The notes: generated by a model not told the origin, from the sequence alone. Positions 25,830 through 34,503 are shown, counted from the first letter of the stretch. The stretch is 64,000 bases of DNA from Phytohabitans sp052068095 (GCF_052068095.1 NZ_JBQHDG010000004.1:1-64000), one strand, 5' to 3'. Numbers and translations: made by a program.

Positions 25830-25845
25830 GTGTGACCGGTCACAC
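25830..25845. promoter_or_regulatory. Perfect 16-bp palindrome upstream of the glycoside hydrolase
   Basis: GTGTGACCGGTCACAC is a perfect palindrome 110 bases before the start codon at 25956. It contains GTG-N6-CAC, the core recognised by actinobacterial Crp/FNR-type regulators, but a LacI- or GntR-type repressor site cannot be excluded. Two GTAACAG copies lie about 40 bases upstream. Confidence 0.55.
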
Positions 25846-25955
25846 TACTTGCTGGCATCTCGCATCGGATGCCGTTGGGCGCCGGGCAGCCCACGCCATG
25901 ATTCCGCACGCGCATGCGGCTGACGCTGCTCAAAACCCACGGAGGTAGCTCCCCC

Positions 25956-28124
25956 ATGAGACCGATACGTCGAAAACTCCTCGCCACCGCCGCGCTGGCG
26001 GTACTGCTGGCGTCGGCACTGCCAGGCGGCGTGGCCAGTGCCGCACCGTCCCAGCTGACCGTCGACCTGGCGGCGAACACCGGCGCCTTGCGGTACGGCG
26101 CGACGGGATTCCTGTACGGCCTCGGTGACGAAGGCATCCCGAACGAGACGATGCTGTCCGCGATCAAGCCGCAGGTCGCCGCGCAGAAGGCGCCGGACGG
26201 CCTACAGCACCCGAACGGGGACGCCCTGCGGGTGGCGCCGATGTTCAAGCGGGCCGGCGGCCGCCAGATCGAGATCTACATGCAGGACATCTATCCGAAC
26301 TGGCCGTACGACAACCTGGGTATCAACGACTACCTGTCCAAGGTGGACACGATCGCCCGCAAGGTGGTGGCCGACCCCAACCGCGGCTTCTTCGTGTACG
26401 TGCCGTTCAACGAACCCGACTGGATCTGGTACTCCGGCCAGCTCCAGGGCCGGTTCCTGACCGACTGGCGCACCGTGTACCAGCGGATCAAGTCCATCGA
26501 CCCGAGCGCTCGCATCGCCGGGCCGGGCTTCGCCAGCTACCGTTCGGCGGACCTGCGCGCGTTCCTCACGTTCGCGCGGAACAACAACGTCCTGCCGGAC
26601 GTGGCGACGTGGCACGAGTTGGGCAACGACTTCTTCGCCAACTGGAACAACCACTACAACGACTTCCGGGCGATCGAAAGCAGCCTGGGGATCAGCCCGC
26701 GGCCGATCACCATCGACGAGTACGCGCGGCAGAACGGTGACCTTGGCGTGCCCGGCAACCTGGTGCAGTACGTGGCCAAGTTCGAGGCCAGCAAGGTCGA
26801 CGCGTGCCTGGCCTACTGGACCACCGCCGGCGGCCTCAACGACCTGGTCACCCGCAACAACCAGGCGACCGGCGGCTGGTGGCTGTACAAGTGGTACGGC
26901 GAGCTGACCGGCAACACAGTGGCCGTCACGCCGCCCTCGATCGGGGGCTCGCTGCAAGGGCTGGCCGCGGTGGACCCGGCCAAGCAGCAGGCCCGCGTCG
27001 TCTTCGGCGGCAACAACCCGCCATCCGGCAGCTACGACACGAACGTCGTGGTCCGCGGCCTGGGCTCGGCGCCGTTCCTCGGCGGCACCGTGCACGCGAC
27101 CGTGTGGGGTGTGGACTCGTCCGGCCTGAACCCGTCGTCCGGACCGTTCGTCGTGGCCGAGGGCGACTACACCGCCAGCGGCGGCCAGGTGACGATCCCG
27201 CTGACCGGGCTGCGTGGCTCCGCCGCCTACCAGGTGATCCTCACTCCGAACAAGGACCTGTCCACTGTGGGCGGCGCGTCTCGGTACCAGGCCGAGTACG
27301 CGCGCCTGGACGGTGGTGCCCGCGTCACCTACGGCGGCAACACCGGCTACTCCGGCACCTACTTCGTCGAGGGCTACGGTGCCAGCACCAGTGCCAGCAC
27401 CAAGTTCGTCGTCACGGTGCCCTCGGACGGCTACTACAACCTGGGCCTGCGGTACTCGGCCGGTCTGCTCTCCGGCGCCCCGGCCAACCGGTCGATCCGG
27501 TTGCGGCTCAACGGATCGGACCTGACCGACCTCACGCTGCCCGGCACCGCCGACTGGAACAGCTGGAACACGGTGACCACGAAGGTGTTCCTGCCCGCCG
27601 GCATCAGCCGCGTCGAGGCCAACGCGTACGCCGGAGACGACCGCGACGCCGTCAACCTCGACTACGTCGACGTCACCGCGACCACCGGCACGGTCACCTC
27701 GTACGAGGCCGAGGCGAGCGGCAACACGCTGTCCGGCACCGCCGCCCGGGGCAGCAACACCGGCGCCTCTGGTGGCCAGCACGTGGGGTTCGTCGGCGCG
27801 GGCGCCGGCAACACCTTGCGGTTCAACAACGTCACCGTGCCGACCGCGGGCCGGTACCGGATGGTGGTCGCGTACGCCAACGCCGAGGTCGTCGGCAACC
27901 ACCAGTACAACAACAACATCGTCGACCGAGGCGCGGACATCAGTGTCAACGGCGGCGCTTCGCGGCGGGTCTACTTCCGCAACACGTTGAGCTGGACCAC
28001 TTTCAGGACCACCGTCATCGACGTGGACCTGGCGGCCGGCGCCAACACCATCACATTCGGCAACGCCACGAGCGGCTACGCCCCGGACCTCGACCTGATC
28101 CGCGTCGCCGCCCCCATCGGCTGA
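25956..28124 (+). CDS. Secreted clan-A glycoside hydrolase (GH39-like) with two CBM35/CBM6-type modules
   Basis: A protein of 722 residues with a signal peptide ending ASAAP. The TIM-barrel domain (about 35-330) has the acid/base Glu in YVPFNEPDW and a likely nucleophile Glu in PITIDEYARQ. This is the clan GH-A plan, closest by eye to GH39. A beta-sandwich (about 335-445) follows, then two carbohydrate-binding modules of CBM35/CBM6 type. The first starts SRYQAEYARLDGG and the second SYEAEASGNTLSG; both end in D-Y/L-D/I-x-V strands. It probably attacks a hemicellulose side chain such as xyloside or arabinoside. GGAGG precedes ATG 25956. Confidence 0.85.
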   Translation: MRPIRRKLLATAALAVLLASALPGGVASAAPSQLTVDLAANTGALRYGATGFLYGLGDEGIPNETMLSAIKPQVAAQKAPDGLQHPNGDALRVAPMFKRAGGRQIEIYMQDIYPNWPYDNLGINDYLSKVDTIARKVVADPNRGFFVYVPFNEPDWIWYSGQLQGRFLTDWRTVYQRIKSIDPSARIAGPGFASYRSADLRAFLTFARNNNVLPDVATWHELGNDFFANWNNHYNDFRAIESSLGISPRPITIDEYARQNGDLGVPGNLVQYVAKFEASKVDACLAYWTTAGGLNDLVTRNNQATGGWWLYKWYGELTGNTVAVTPPSIGGSLQGLAAVDPAKQQARVVFGGNNPPSGSYDTNVVVRGLGSAPFLGGTVHATVWGVDSSGLNPSSGPFVVAEGDYTASGGQVTIPLTGLRGSAAYQVILTPNKDLSTVGGASRYQAEYARLDGGARVTYGGNTGYSGTYFVEGYGASTSASTKFVVTVPSDGYYNLGLRYSAGLLSGAPANRSIRLRLNGSDLTDLTLPGTADWNSWNTVTTKVFLPAGISRVEANAYAGDDRDAVNLDYVDVTATTGTVTSYEAEASGNTLSGTAARGSNTGASGGQHVGFVGAGAGNTLRFNNVTVPTAGRYRMVVAYANAEVVGNHQYNNNIVDRGADISVNGGASRRVYFRNTLSWTTFRTTVIDVDLAAGANTITFGNATSGYAPDLDLIRVAAPIG

Positions 28125-28216
28125 TGCGGGCCGGCAGCGCCAGCCAGATCACCGAGTTCGACAGATGGATGTTCCGCGACTTCTGGCGCCACCTCAAGAG
28201 CCGCTACGGCCGATAA
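28124..28216 (+). CDS. Possible 30-residue small protein coupled to the hydrolase
   Basis: The stop of the hydrolase overlaps ATG 28124 (TGATG). The frame encodes 30 residues ending FDRWMFRDFWRHLKSRYGR, a compact aromatic and basic helix. A terminator follows only nine bases after its stop, so it would be translated from the same message. It may be a real small protein or the tail of a lost gene; no family is known to me. Confidence 0.3.
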   Translation: MRAGSASQITEFDRWMFRDFWRHLKSRYGR

Positions 28217-28225
28217 CCCAAACCG

Positions 28226-28259
28226 CTGGTCCCGGGCGTTTCCCCCCGCCCGGGACCAG
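28226..28259. terminator. Terminator hairpin after the hydrolase gene
   Basis: CTGGTCCCGGGCG and CGCCCGGGACCAG form a perfect 13-bp stem with an 8-nt T/C-rich loop. It lies between the convergent hydrolase and flavoenzyme genes and can serve both. Confidence 0.85.
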
Positions 28260-28306
28260 CACCCGTCCCAACGCCGCTCAGGCGGCGGTGTGCGCGGGTC
28301 GCCCGT

Positions 28307-29896
28307 TCACCGGATGGAGAGGGCGTGGCGGAAGACGCCGCGCGGGTCCCAGCGGGCCTTCACCGCGCGGAGGCGGGCGTAGTTGTCTTTGTAGTAGAGG
28401 GTCTGCCACGTGACGCCGGAGGTGTTCCACGCGGGGTCGGCGAGGTCGGCGTCGGGATAGTTGATGAAGGAGCCGTCGTTTGTCGCGCCGGGTACCGGTA
28501 CGCCGCCGGTGTCCGCGTACATGTCCCGGTAGAACTCGCGCAGCCAGCCCACGTGCAGGGCGTCGCCGGCCGCGTCGGGCCAGGCGGCCAGGTAGAAGAG
28601 CTTGAGGATCGAGTCGCGCTGGGCCGCCGCAGTGGCGTCGGGCGCTGTCGCGTTGACCTGCCCGCCGTACGAGTTGAGGCTGACCGTGCCGCTGAACAGC
28701 CCCGGGACGTCGCTGGTCAGGTGCTGGTACACGACGTCGACCTGCCGGTCGGTGAAGGCCCGGCGCAGGTACGCGGCCTTGCACTTCAGCCGCCACCGGC
28801 CCGGGTCCTCGCCAGGCCCGCGCAGCGCGGCGGCCAGCCACGGCATCCGCTCCTGGGAGCGCGCGGACGGCGGGGCGAACCCGTCGGCGAGCGCGCTGAC
28901 ATGCTCGTCCAGCAGCCGCTCGGCGTTTTCGCCGGCGACCTGACCGAGCATCATGTGCCGGCCGAACGGGCGCCGGAAGAGCAGCAGCTCGCTGTAGAGG
29001 CCGGCGTACGGCGATCCGGGCGCGCTGTGCCGCTCGAACCACCGGCCATGGTTGCGCACCAGCCGGGCGAACGCCTCCGGGCCGAGCCCGTCCCACGACC
29101 ACTCCATCGAGAACGTCAGCACCGAGGCCGGCGGGCGGGGCAGCAGCCGCTCGGGGTCGCTGCCACGCGCGCCGGGAGAGCGGAACCAGTAGCGGGTGAC
29201 CACGCCGAAGTTGCCGCCACCGCCGCCGGTGTGCGCCCACCACAGGTCGCGGTGCGGGTCGTCGGGCTCGCGGGTCGCGACCACGCTGCGCGCGGTGCCG
29301 TCCCGGCTCACGACGACGACCTCGACCGCGTACAGGTGGTCGACGACCAGGCCGAGGAGGCGGCACAGCGGACCGTACCCACCGCCCTGGACGTGCCCGC
29401 CGGCGCCGACCTCGGGGCAGTAGCCGCCCGGGATCGTCACGCCCCAGCCGAGGAAGAGCCGCCGGTACACCTCACCGAGCGTCGCGCCCGCCTCGACCGC
29501 GAACGCGCGCCGGTGCGGGTCGTAGTACACGCCGGTCATGCCGGACAGGTCGAGCACCACCCGGACCCGCGGGCTGTCGACGAAGTCCTCGAAGCAGTGG
29601 CCGCCGCTGCGTACGGCGATCCGCTTGCCGGCCCGTACCGCGTCTTGCACCGCGCGCACCACCTGCGCGGTCGAGCCGAGCACGTGTACCCGCTCGGGGT
29701 TGCCCAAAAAGCGGAGGTTGTAGCGGCGCCGGACCAGGTCGGGGTAGCGCGGGTCGCCGGGCGGGACGACCGCCGGGCCGAAGGGCGCCGGCTGTTCCGC
29801 CGGGGCGGCGCCGGCGGCTCCAGAGTGGACGGTGACTCCGGCCGCGGCCGCGATGGCCGTGGTGCGCAAGAGGTTTCGTCGCGTGGGCGTGGACAT
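28307..29896 (-). CDS. Berberine-bridge-type FAD oxidoreductase with bicovalent flavin motifs
   Basis: A 529-residue secreted flavoenzyme with a Tat signal (TRRNLLRTTAIAAAAG). The PCMH FAD domain has RSGGHCFEDF, where His100 is the 8-alpha attachment site. GGYCPEVGAGGHVQGGGYG follows, where Cys160 is the 6-S-cysteinyl site. The His-Cys spacing of 60 matches bicovalent oxidases such as glucooligosaccharide oxidase, AknOx and GilR. The C-terminal BBE motif is WNTSGVTWQTLYYKDNYARLRAVKARWDP. The bicovalent flavin raises redox potential and opens the active site to sugars or polyketides. Beside two glycan-degrading genes, an oligosaccharide substrate is plausible but unproven. Confidence 0.9.
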   Translation of the reverse strand: MSTPTRRNLLRTTAIAAAAGVTVHSGAAGAAPAEQPAPFGPAVVPPGDPRYPDLVRRRYNLRFLGNPERVHVLGSTAQVVRAVQDAVRAGKRIAVRSGGHCFEDFVDSPRVRVVLDLSGMTGVYYDPHRRAFAVEAGATLGEVYRRLFLGWGVTIPGGYCPEVGAGGHVQGGGYGPLCRLLGLVVDHLYAVEVVVVSRDGTARSVVATREPDDPHRDLWWAHTGGGGGNFGVVTRYWFRSPGARGSDPERLLPRPPASVLTFSMEWSWDGLGPEAFARLVRNHGRWFERHSAPGSPYAGLYSELLLFRRPFGRHMMLGQVAGENAERLLDEHVSALADGFAPPSARSQERMPWLAAALRGPGEDPGRWRLKCKAAYLRRAFTDRQVDVVYQHLTSDVPGLFSGTVSLNSYGGQVNATAPDATAAAQRDSILKLFYLAAWPDAAGDALHVGWLREFYRDMYADTGGVPVPGATNDGSFINYPDADLADPAWNTSGVTWQTLYYKDNYARLRAVKARWDPRGVFRHALSIR

Positions 29897-30092
29897 GGGT
29901 GCGTCTCCTCCGCGTGGACGTCGCTGTCCGAACGACGCTACGGACGCCCGCGCGGCATGGACATCCGGCAGCCTGGAGGGACCGGAGTGGGGCTGGCACT
30001 ACCCCTCGCGGTAGTCGAGCTCGTGGCGGGCATGGGCGAGGGTCAGCTCGCCCTGTAGGACGAGGACCGCCCGCACCGGCTCGGTGACCTTT

Positions 30093-30129
30093 TTCGGCCG
30101 GCCAGCTCCGTAAACGCTGGCCGGCCGAA
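30093..30129. terminator. Hairpin downstream of the SnoaL-like gene
   Basis: TTCGGCCGGCCAGC and GCTGGCCGGCCGAA form a perfect 14-bp stem around TCCGTAAAC. On the minus strand it comes 17 bases after the SnoaL-like gene, which it should terminate. Confidence 0.8.
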
Positions 30130-30145
30130 GACGCCCACCACCTGG

Positions 30146-30505
30146 CTATCGCCGGGCTGCCTCGAAGGGAGCGCGGTCGAACAGGAACCGGCTGTAGGTG
30201 ATCTTGTTGTCTTTGACGGTGACACATTCGGCGCCTGGCGCGTTCGGCACCGGTACGGTCGTCGTGTCGTACATGACCAGTGCGGTCTGCTCGTCGCCGA
30301 ACGCGGCGATCATCCTGGCGTCGAGGAGGATCCGCACGAACGGCGCCATGAACGCGCGGTACGCTTCGGCGCCCTCGATGCGGCCGGCCGGCGCGTCGCA
30401 GACGATGTCCTCGGCTATGTAGGACATGGCGCGGTCCAGATCCTTGGTCGTCCACGCTTCGTGGTAGGCGAGCGCGATCTGTAGGGCGGTGCTGTTCTCG
30501 GTCAC
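30146..30505 (-). CDS. SnoaL-like / NTF2-fold protein
   Basis: A protein of 119 residues of the NTF2-like cone fold. ALAYHEAWTTKDLDRAMSYIAEDIVCDAPAGRIEGAEAYRAFMAPF is the usual first half of SnoaL-like proteins, followed by strands ALVMYDTTTVPV and ITYSRFLFDRAPF. It may be a cyclase, isomerase or just a binding protein. GTG 30505 has GGAGA before it. It faces the ECF sigma factor gene, which itself carries a SnoaL-like C-terminal domain, so the two probably belong to one regulatory module. Confidence 0.82.
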   Translation of the reverse strand: MTENSTALQIALAYHEAWTTKDLDRAMSYIAEDIVCDAPAGRIEGAEAYRAFMAPFVRILLDARMIAAFGDEQTALVMYDTTTVPVPNAPGAECVTVKDNKITYSRFLFDRAPFEAARR

Positions 30506-30597
30506 GGTATCTCCTTCTCGTACGTCCTTCCGTTCGTTCAGACACCACCGAAGGCCTGGGCGGAACGCTCCCGCGGAAAGCATGGCAAGATCTTTTC

Positions 30598-31602
30598 GTG
30601 GGCCGGAACCTGCTGGAGCGCGCCCAGGCCGGTGACCAGGACGCGTTCCGTGACCTCACCGAGCCGCACCGGCGTGAGCTGCAACTGCACTGCTACCGCA
30701 TCCTCGGCTCGCTGACCGACGCCGAGGACCTGCTACAGGAGACGCTGATCGCGGCGTGGCGCGGGCTGCCCCGTTTCGAGGGACGGGCCTCGCTGCGTGG
30801 CTGGCTCTACCGGATCGCGACCAACCGCTGCCTCAACGCGTTGCGCGACGCGGGCCGCCGGGTTCCGGCCGAGCCGGTGCCGCCGTTCACGCCGCCGGAG
30901 CCGAGCCGGCGCGGCGAGGTCACCTGGCTCCAGCCCTACCCGGACGACCTGCTGGAGCAGTTGCCGGAGCCGGCACCGGGCCCCGAGGCGCGGTACGAGA
31001 CGCGCGAGGCGGTCGAGCTAGCGTTCGTCGTCGCCCTCCAGCGGATGCCGCCACGCCAGGCCGCGACCCTCGTCCTGCGCGACGTGCTCGGCTACCCGAG
31101 CACTGAGGTCGCCACCATGCTCGGTACCACCGAGACCGCCGTGAAAGGCGCGCTCCAACGGGCCCGCGCCGCGCTCGACGGGCGCCGCACCGCCGGTCAG
31201 CCGGCGCTGTCCGCGCCCGGGTCGAGCGACGAGCGGCAGCTGGTCCGCCGCTTCGCCGAGGCGTTTACCGCGGCGGACGTCGACCGGGTCGTCGCCCTCC
31301 TGACCGACGACGCGTGGTTGAGTATGCCGCCGGCGCCGCACGAGTATCACGGCATCCCCGCGATCGCCGACTTCCTCCGGACCAGCATGGCGTACCCCGG
31401 TAACCGGCGAACCGTTTTGGTGCCGGCCCGCGCCAACACCCAGCCGGCTTTCGGCGTCTACCACGCCGAGTCCGATCAGGTGCCGGCCGGCTCGGGAGGG
31501 CTGATCGTGCTCACTCTGACCGGTGGTCGGATTCGAGCCGTCACCCGCTTCCACACCAACCACCTGATGCCACGCTTTGGCTTGCCGGAAAAGGTGGGAT
31601 AG
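30598..31602 (+). CDS. ECF sigma factor with C-terminal SnoaL-like domain
   Basis: A protein of 334 residues. Region 2 is at about 8-75 (LTEPHRRELQLHCYRILGSLTDAEDLLQETLIAAWRGLPRFEG). Region 4 is at about 140-190 (LQRMPPRQAATLVLRDVLGYPSTEVATMLGTTETAVKGALQRARAAL). The last 130 residues form an NTF2-like domain (FAEAFTAADVDRVVALLTDDAWLSMPP). This is the SigJ/SigG-like group in which the SnoaL tail tunes activity without a separate anti-sigma factor. GTG 30598 has no clear ribosome binding site and may be leaderless. It faces a SnoaL gene 92 bases away. Confidence 0.9.
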   Translation: MGRNLLERAQAGDQDAFRDLTEPHRRELQLHCYRILGSLTDAEDLLQETLIAAWRGLPRFEGRASLRGWLYRIATNRCLNALRDAGRRVPAEPVPPFTPPEPSRRGEVTWLQPYPDDLLEQLPEPAPGPEARYETREAVELAFVVALQRMPPRQAATLVLRDVLGYPSTEVATMLGTTETAVKGALQRARAALDGRRTAGQPALSAPGSSDERQLVRRFAEAFTAADVDRVVALLTDDAWLSMPPAPHEYHGIPAIADFLRTSMAYPGNRRTVLVPARANTQPAFGVYHAESDQVPAGSGGLIVLTLTGGRIRAVTRFHTNHLMPRFGLPEKVG

Positions 31603-32064
31603 CGGGCGAGCCCCGCCTTGGCCAGCTCTTGGCGTGCGATGCCGCGGTCGACCGTGCGGGTTCCTGCCACGGGCCGATGGCCAGCACGGGCCCCAAAACT
31701 ATCGGCCGCTTCCTGAAACTACCGGTTGAAAATCTTGTGACTTTCTGCCAGCCTGAAAGACGTCTATCACTGTGAACGCTAACATGATCTTGTAGTTTGC
31801 CGGAGGCGCCTCACGCGACCAATCAGGCCCAGCCGCCCGCCAGGTGACCCACGTCCCCCACCTGGAGAGCCCAGCGCCCACCACCACCTCGGCGGTCGAT
31901 CAAGCCTGTTTACCAGGCCCTATACCCGCTGGTCAGGCAGGCTAAAGCGACACGCCGACGGGCGGATGTGTGACACGAATCCCGGCCCGGTCTGGCCGCC
32001 AACTGAGCGGGCCCACCACCCGAACAGCGACAGCGATTTTCCTATCCCACGCTGGAGGATCCGC
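31603..32064 (+). promoter_or_regulatory. Upstream region of the xylanase gene
   Basis: A 462-base gap without a credible gene. It holds the LacI-type site at 31771-31784 and several GAAA/TTTC half-sites nearby. Among these, CTTTC-N9-GAAAG (31741-31759) is an inverted repeat. The stretch around 31720-31800 is locally AT-rich, as expected for a promoter. No RNA gene is evident. Confidence 0.5.
31771..31784. promoter_or_regulatory. LacI-type operator upstream of the xylanase (predicted)
   Basis: TGTGAACGCTAACA is a near-palindrome around a central CG (its reverse complement is TGTTAGCGTTCACA). This is the form of LacI-family operators that control polysaccharide genes in actinomycetes. No LacI-family gene lies in the window. 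Confidence 0.55.
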
Positions 32065-34503
32065 ATGATTTCCCGAACACGTCCCACCAGACGCACCCGA
32101 CTACGAGCGCTCTCCCTCTCCGGAACTGCTGCGATAGTTGCGGTCCTTGCCGTCTCGTTGCTGCCCAATCTCGCCCAGGCGGCCGAGACGACCCTCGGTG
32201 CGGCCGCGGCCCAGTCCGGCCGGTACTTCGGTGCCGCCGTCGCGGGTGGAAAGCTCGGCGACAGCGCGTACACCACGATCCTGAACCGCGAGTTCAACAG
32301 CGTCACCGCCGAAAACGAGATGAAGATCGACGCGACCGAGCCGCAGCAGAACAACTTCACCTTCGGCAACGCGGACCGGATCGTCAACCACGCGATCAGC
32401 CGGGGCTGGAAGGTGCGCGGGCACACGTTGGCCTGGCACTCGCAGCAGCCTGGCTGGATGCAGAACATGTCCGGCACCACGCTGCGCAACGCGATGCTCA
32501 ACCACGTCACCCGGGTGGCCACCTACTACCGAGGCAAGATCGACTCCTGGGATGTGGTAAACGAGGCGTACGCCGACGGTGACAGCGGCGGGCGGCGTGA
32601 CTCGAACCTTCAGCGCACGGGTAACGACTGGATCGAGGCCGCGTTCCGGGCCGCGGACGCGGCGGACCCGAACGCGAAGCTCTGCTACAACGACTACAAC
32701 ACCGACAACTGGACCTGGGCGAAGACCCAGGCGGTCTACAACATGGTGCGCGATTTCAAGCAGCGCGGCGTGCCGATCGACTGTGTCGGGTTCCAGTCGC
32801 ACTTCAACGCCAACTCGCCGTACAACAGCAACTACCGCACCACGTTGTCCAGCTTCGCCGCCCTCGGGGTGGACGTGCAGATCACCGAACTGGACATCGA
32901 GGGCTCCGGCACCACGCAGGCCAACACGTACCGCAACGTGGTCAACGACTGCCTGGCGGTGGCCCGCTGCAACGGCATCACCGTGTGGGGCGTGCGGGAC
33001 TGCGACTCGTGGCGCTCCGGCGGCACTCCGCTGCTGTTCGAGTGCAACGGCAACAAGAAGGCCGCCTACAACTCCACACTGGACGCGCTGAACAGCGTGG
33101 GCCCCACGCCCACCACGTCGGCGCCGACGCCGACCGTCTCACCCACCACACCACCGAGTTCTGCCTCCGAGATCGTCGGCACGCAGTCGGGCCGGTGCGT
33201 CGACGTAACCAACGCCTCACAGACCAACGGCACCCGGGTACAGCTCTACGACTGCAACAAGCAGTCCAACCAGTCCTGGACGTACACGTCCGGCAAGCAA
33301 CTACGGGTGTACAGCAACATGTGTCTGGACGCGGCGGGTTCCGGCAACGGCGCGGCGGTCCAGATCTACACCTGCCACAGTCAGACCAACCAGCAGTGGA
33401 ACATCAACGCCAACGGCACCATCAGCGGTGTCCAATCCGGACGGTGCCTCGATGTCTGGAGCACCGCCAACGGAGCACAGATCCAGCTGTACGACTGCCA
33501 CGGACAAACCAACCAGCAATTCAGGCTCGTCTCCCTCGGCGGTCCCAGCCAACCGCCGCCCACGACGACACCGACGCCGACGCCGACCGGCGGTATGTGC
33601 TCTCTGCCGTCGTCGTACCGCTGGACCTCGACGGGTGCGCTGGCGCAGCCGAGGTCGGGCTGGGTCTCGCTCAAGGACTTCACCTACGCCCCGTACAACG
33701 GCCAGCATCTGGTCTACGCGACGACGCACGACACGGGAACGACCTGGGGCTCGATGAACTTCAGCCTCTTCTCGAACTGGAACCAGATGGGCTCGGCCAC
33801 CCAGAACGCGATGTCTTCGGCGACCGTCGCGCCTTCACTGTTCTACTTCGCCCCCAGGAACATCTGGGTGCTGGCCTACCAGTGGGGTGGACCCGCGTTC
33901 TCGTACCGCACTTCGAGCAACCCCACCAACGCCAACGGTTGGTCGTCGCCGCAGACGCTGTTCACCGGAAGCATCTCCGACTCCAGCACCGGCCCCATCG
34001 ACCAAGCCCTCATCGGTGACGACCAGAACATGTACCTCTTCTTCGCCGGCGACAACGGCCGCATCTACCGGGCCAGCATGCCCATCGGGAACTTCCCGGG
34101 CAGCTTCGGCTCGAACTACACGACGATCATGACCGACTCGACGAACAACCTGTTCGAAGGCGTGCAGGTCTACAAGCTTCAGGGCCAGAACCGGTACCTG
34201 ATGCTCGTCGAGGCGATCGGCTCCCAGGGTCGCTACTTCCGCTCGTTCACGGCCACCAGCCTGGGCGGTACGTGGACGCCGCAAGCCACCAGTGAAAGCA
34301 ACCCCTTCGCCGGCAAGGCCAACAGCGGCGCCACCTGGACCAACGACATCAGCCACGGCGAACTCATCCGCACCAACGCCGACCAGACCATGACTGTCGA
34401 CCCGTGCAACCTTCAGCTGCTCTACCAGGGACGGTCCCCCAACTCCGGCGGCGACTACGGCCTCCTGCCCTACCGCCCCGGGCTGCTCACCCTCCAGCGC
34501 TAA
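32065..34503 (+). CDS. Bifunctional GH10 endo-xylanase / GH62 arabinofuranosidase with central CBM13
   Basis: A protein of 812 residues. The signal peptide ends near residue 39 (AQA). The GH10 domain is at about 42-345: acid/base Glu167 in SWDVVNEAYAD, nucleophile Glu275 in QITELDIEG, and RGHTLAWHSQQPGW in the substrate cleft. A Pro/Thr linker leads to a ricin-type CBM13 trefoil (367-490) with three QxW-type repeats. A second linker leads to a GH62 domain (511-812). There Asp538 (SLKDFTYAPYNG), Asp646 (GPIDQALIGDD) and Glu698 (NNLFEGVQVY) are the expected base, pKa modulator and acid. One enzyme can strip arabinose and cut arabinoxylan backbone. GGAGG lies upstream of ATG 32065. Confidence 0.93.
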   Translation: MISRTRPTRRTRLRALSLSGTAAIVAVLAVSLLPNLAQAAETTLGAAAAQSGRYFGAAVAGGKLGDSAYTTILNREFNSVTAENEMKIDATEPQQNNFTFGNADRIVNHAISRGWKVRGHTLAWHSQQPGWMQNMSGTTLRNAMLNHVTRVATYYRGKIDSWDVVNEAYADGDSGGRRDSNLQRTGNDWIEAAFRAADAADPNAKLCYNDYNTDNWTWAKTQAVYNMVRDFKQRGVPIDCVGFQSHFNANSPYNSNYRTTLSSFAALGVDVQITELDIEGSGTTQANTYRNVVNDCLAVARCNGITVWGVRDCDSWRSGGTPLLFECNGNKKAAYNSTLDALNSVGPTPTTSAPTPTVSPTTPPSSASEIVGTQSGRCVDVTNASQTNGTRVQLYDCNKQSNQSWTYTSGKQLRVYSNMCLDAAGSGNGAAVQIYTCHSQTNQQWNINANGTISGVQSGRCLDVWSTANGAQIQLYDCHGQTNQQFRLVSLGGPSQPPPTTTPTPTPTGGMCSLPSSYRWTSTGALAQPRSGWVSLKDFTYAPYNGQHLVYATTHDTGTTWGSMNFSLFSNWNQMGSATQNAMSSATVAPSLFYFAPRNIWVLAYQWGGPAFSYRTSSNPTNANGWSSPQTLFTGSISDSSTGPIDQALIGDDQNMYLFFAGDNGRIYRASMPIGNFPGSFGSNYTTIMTDSTNNLFEGVQVYKLQGQNRYLMLVEAIGSQGRYFRSFTATSLGGTWTPQATSESNPFAGKANSGATWTNDISHGELIRTNADQTMTVDPCNLQLLYQGRSPNSGGDYGLLPYRPGLLTLQR

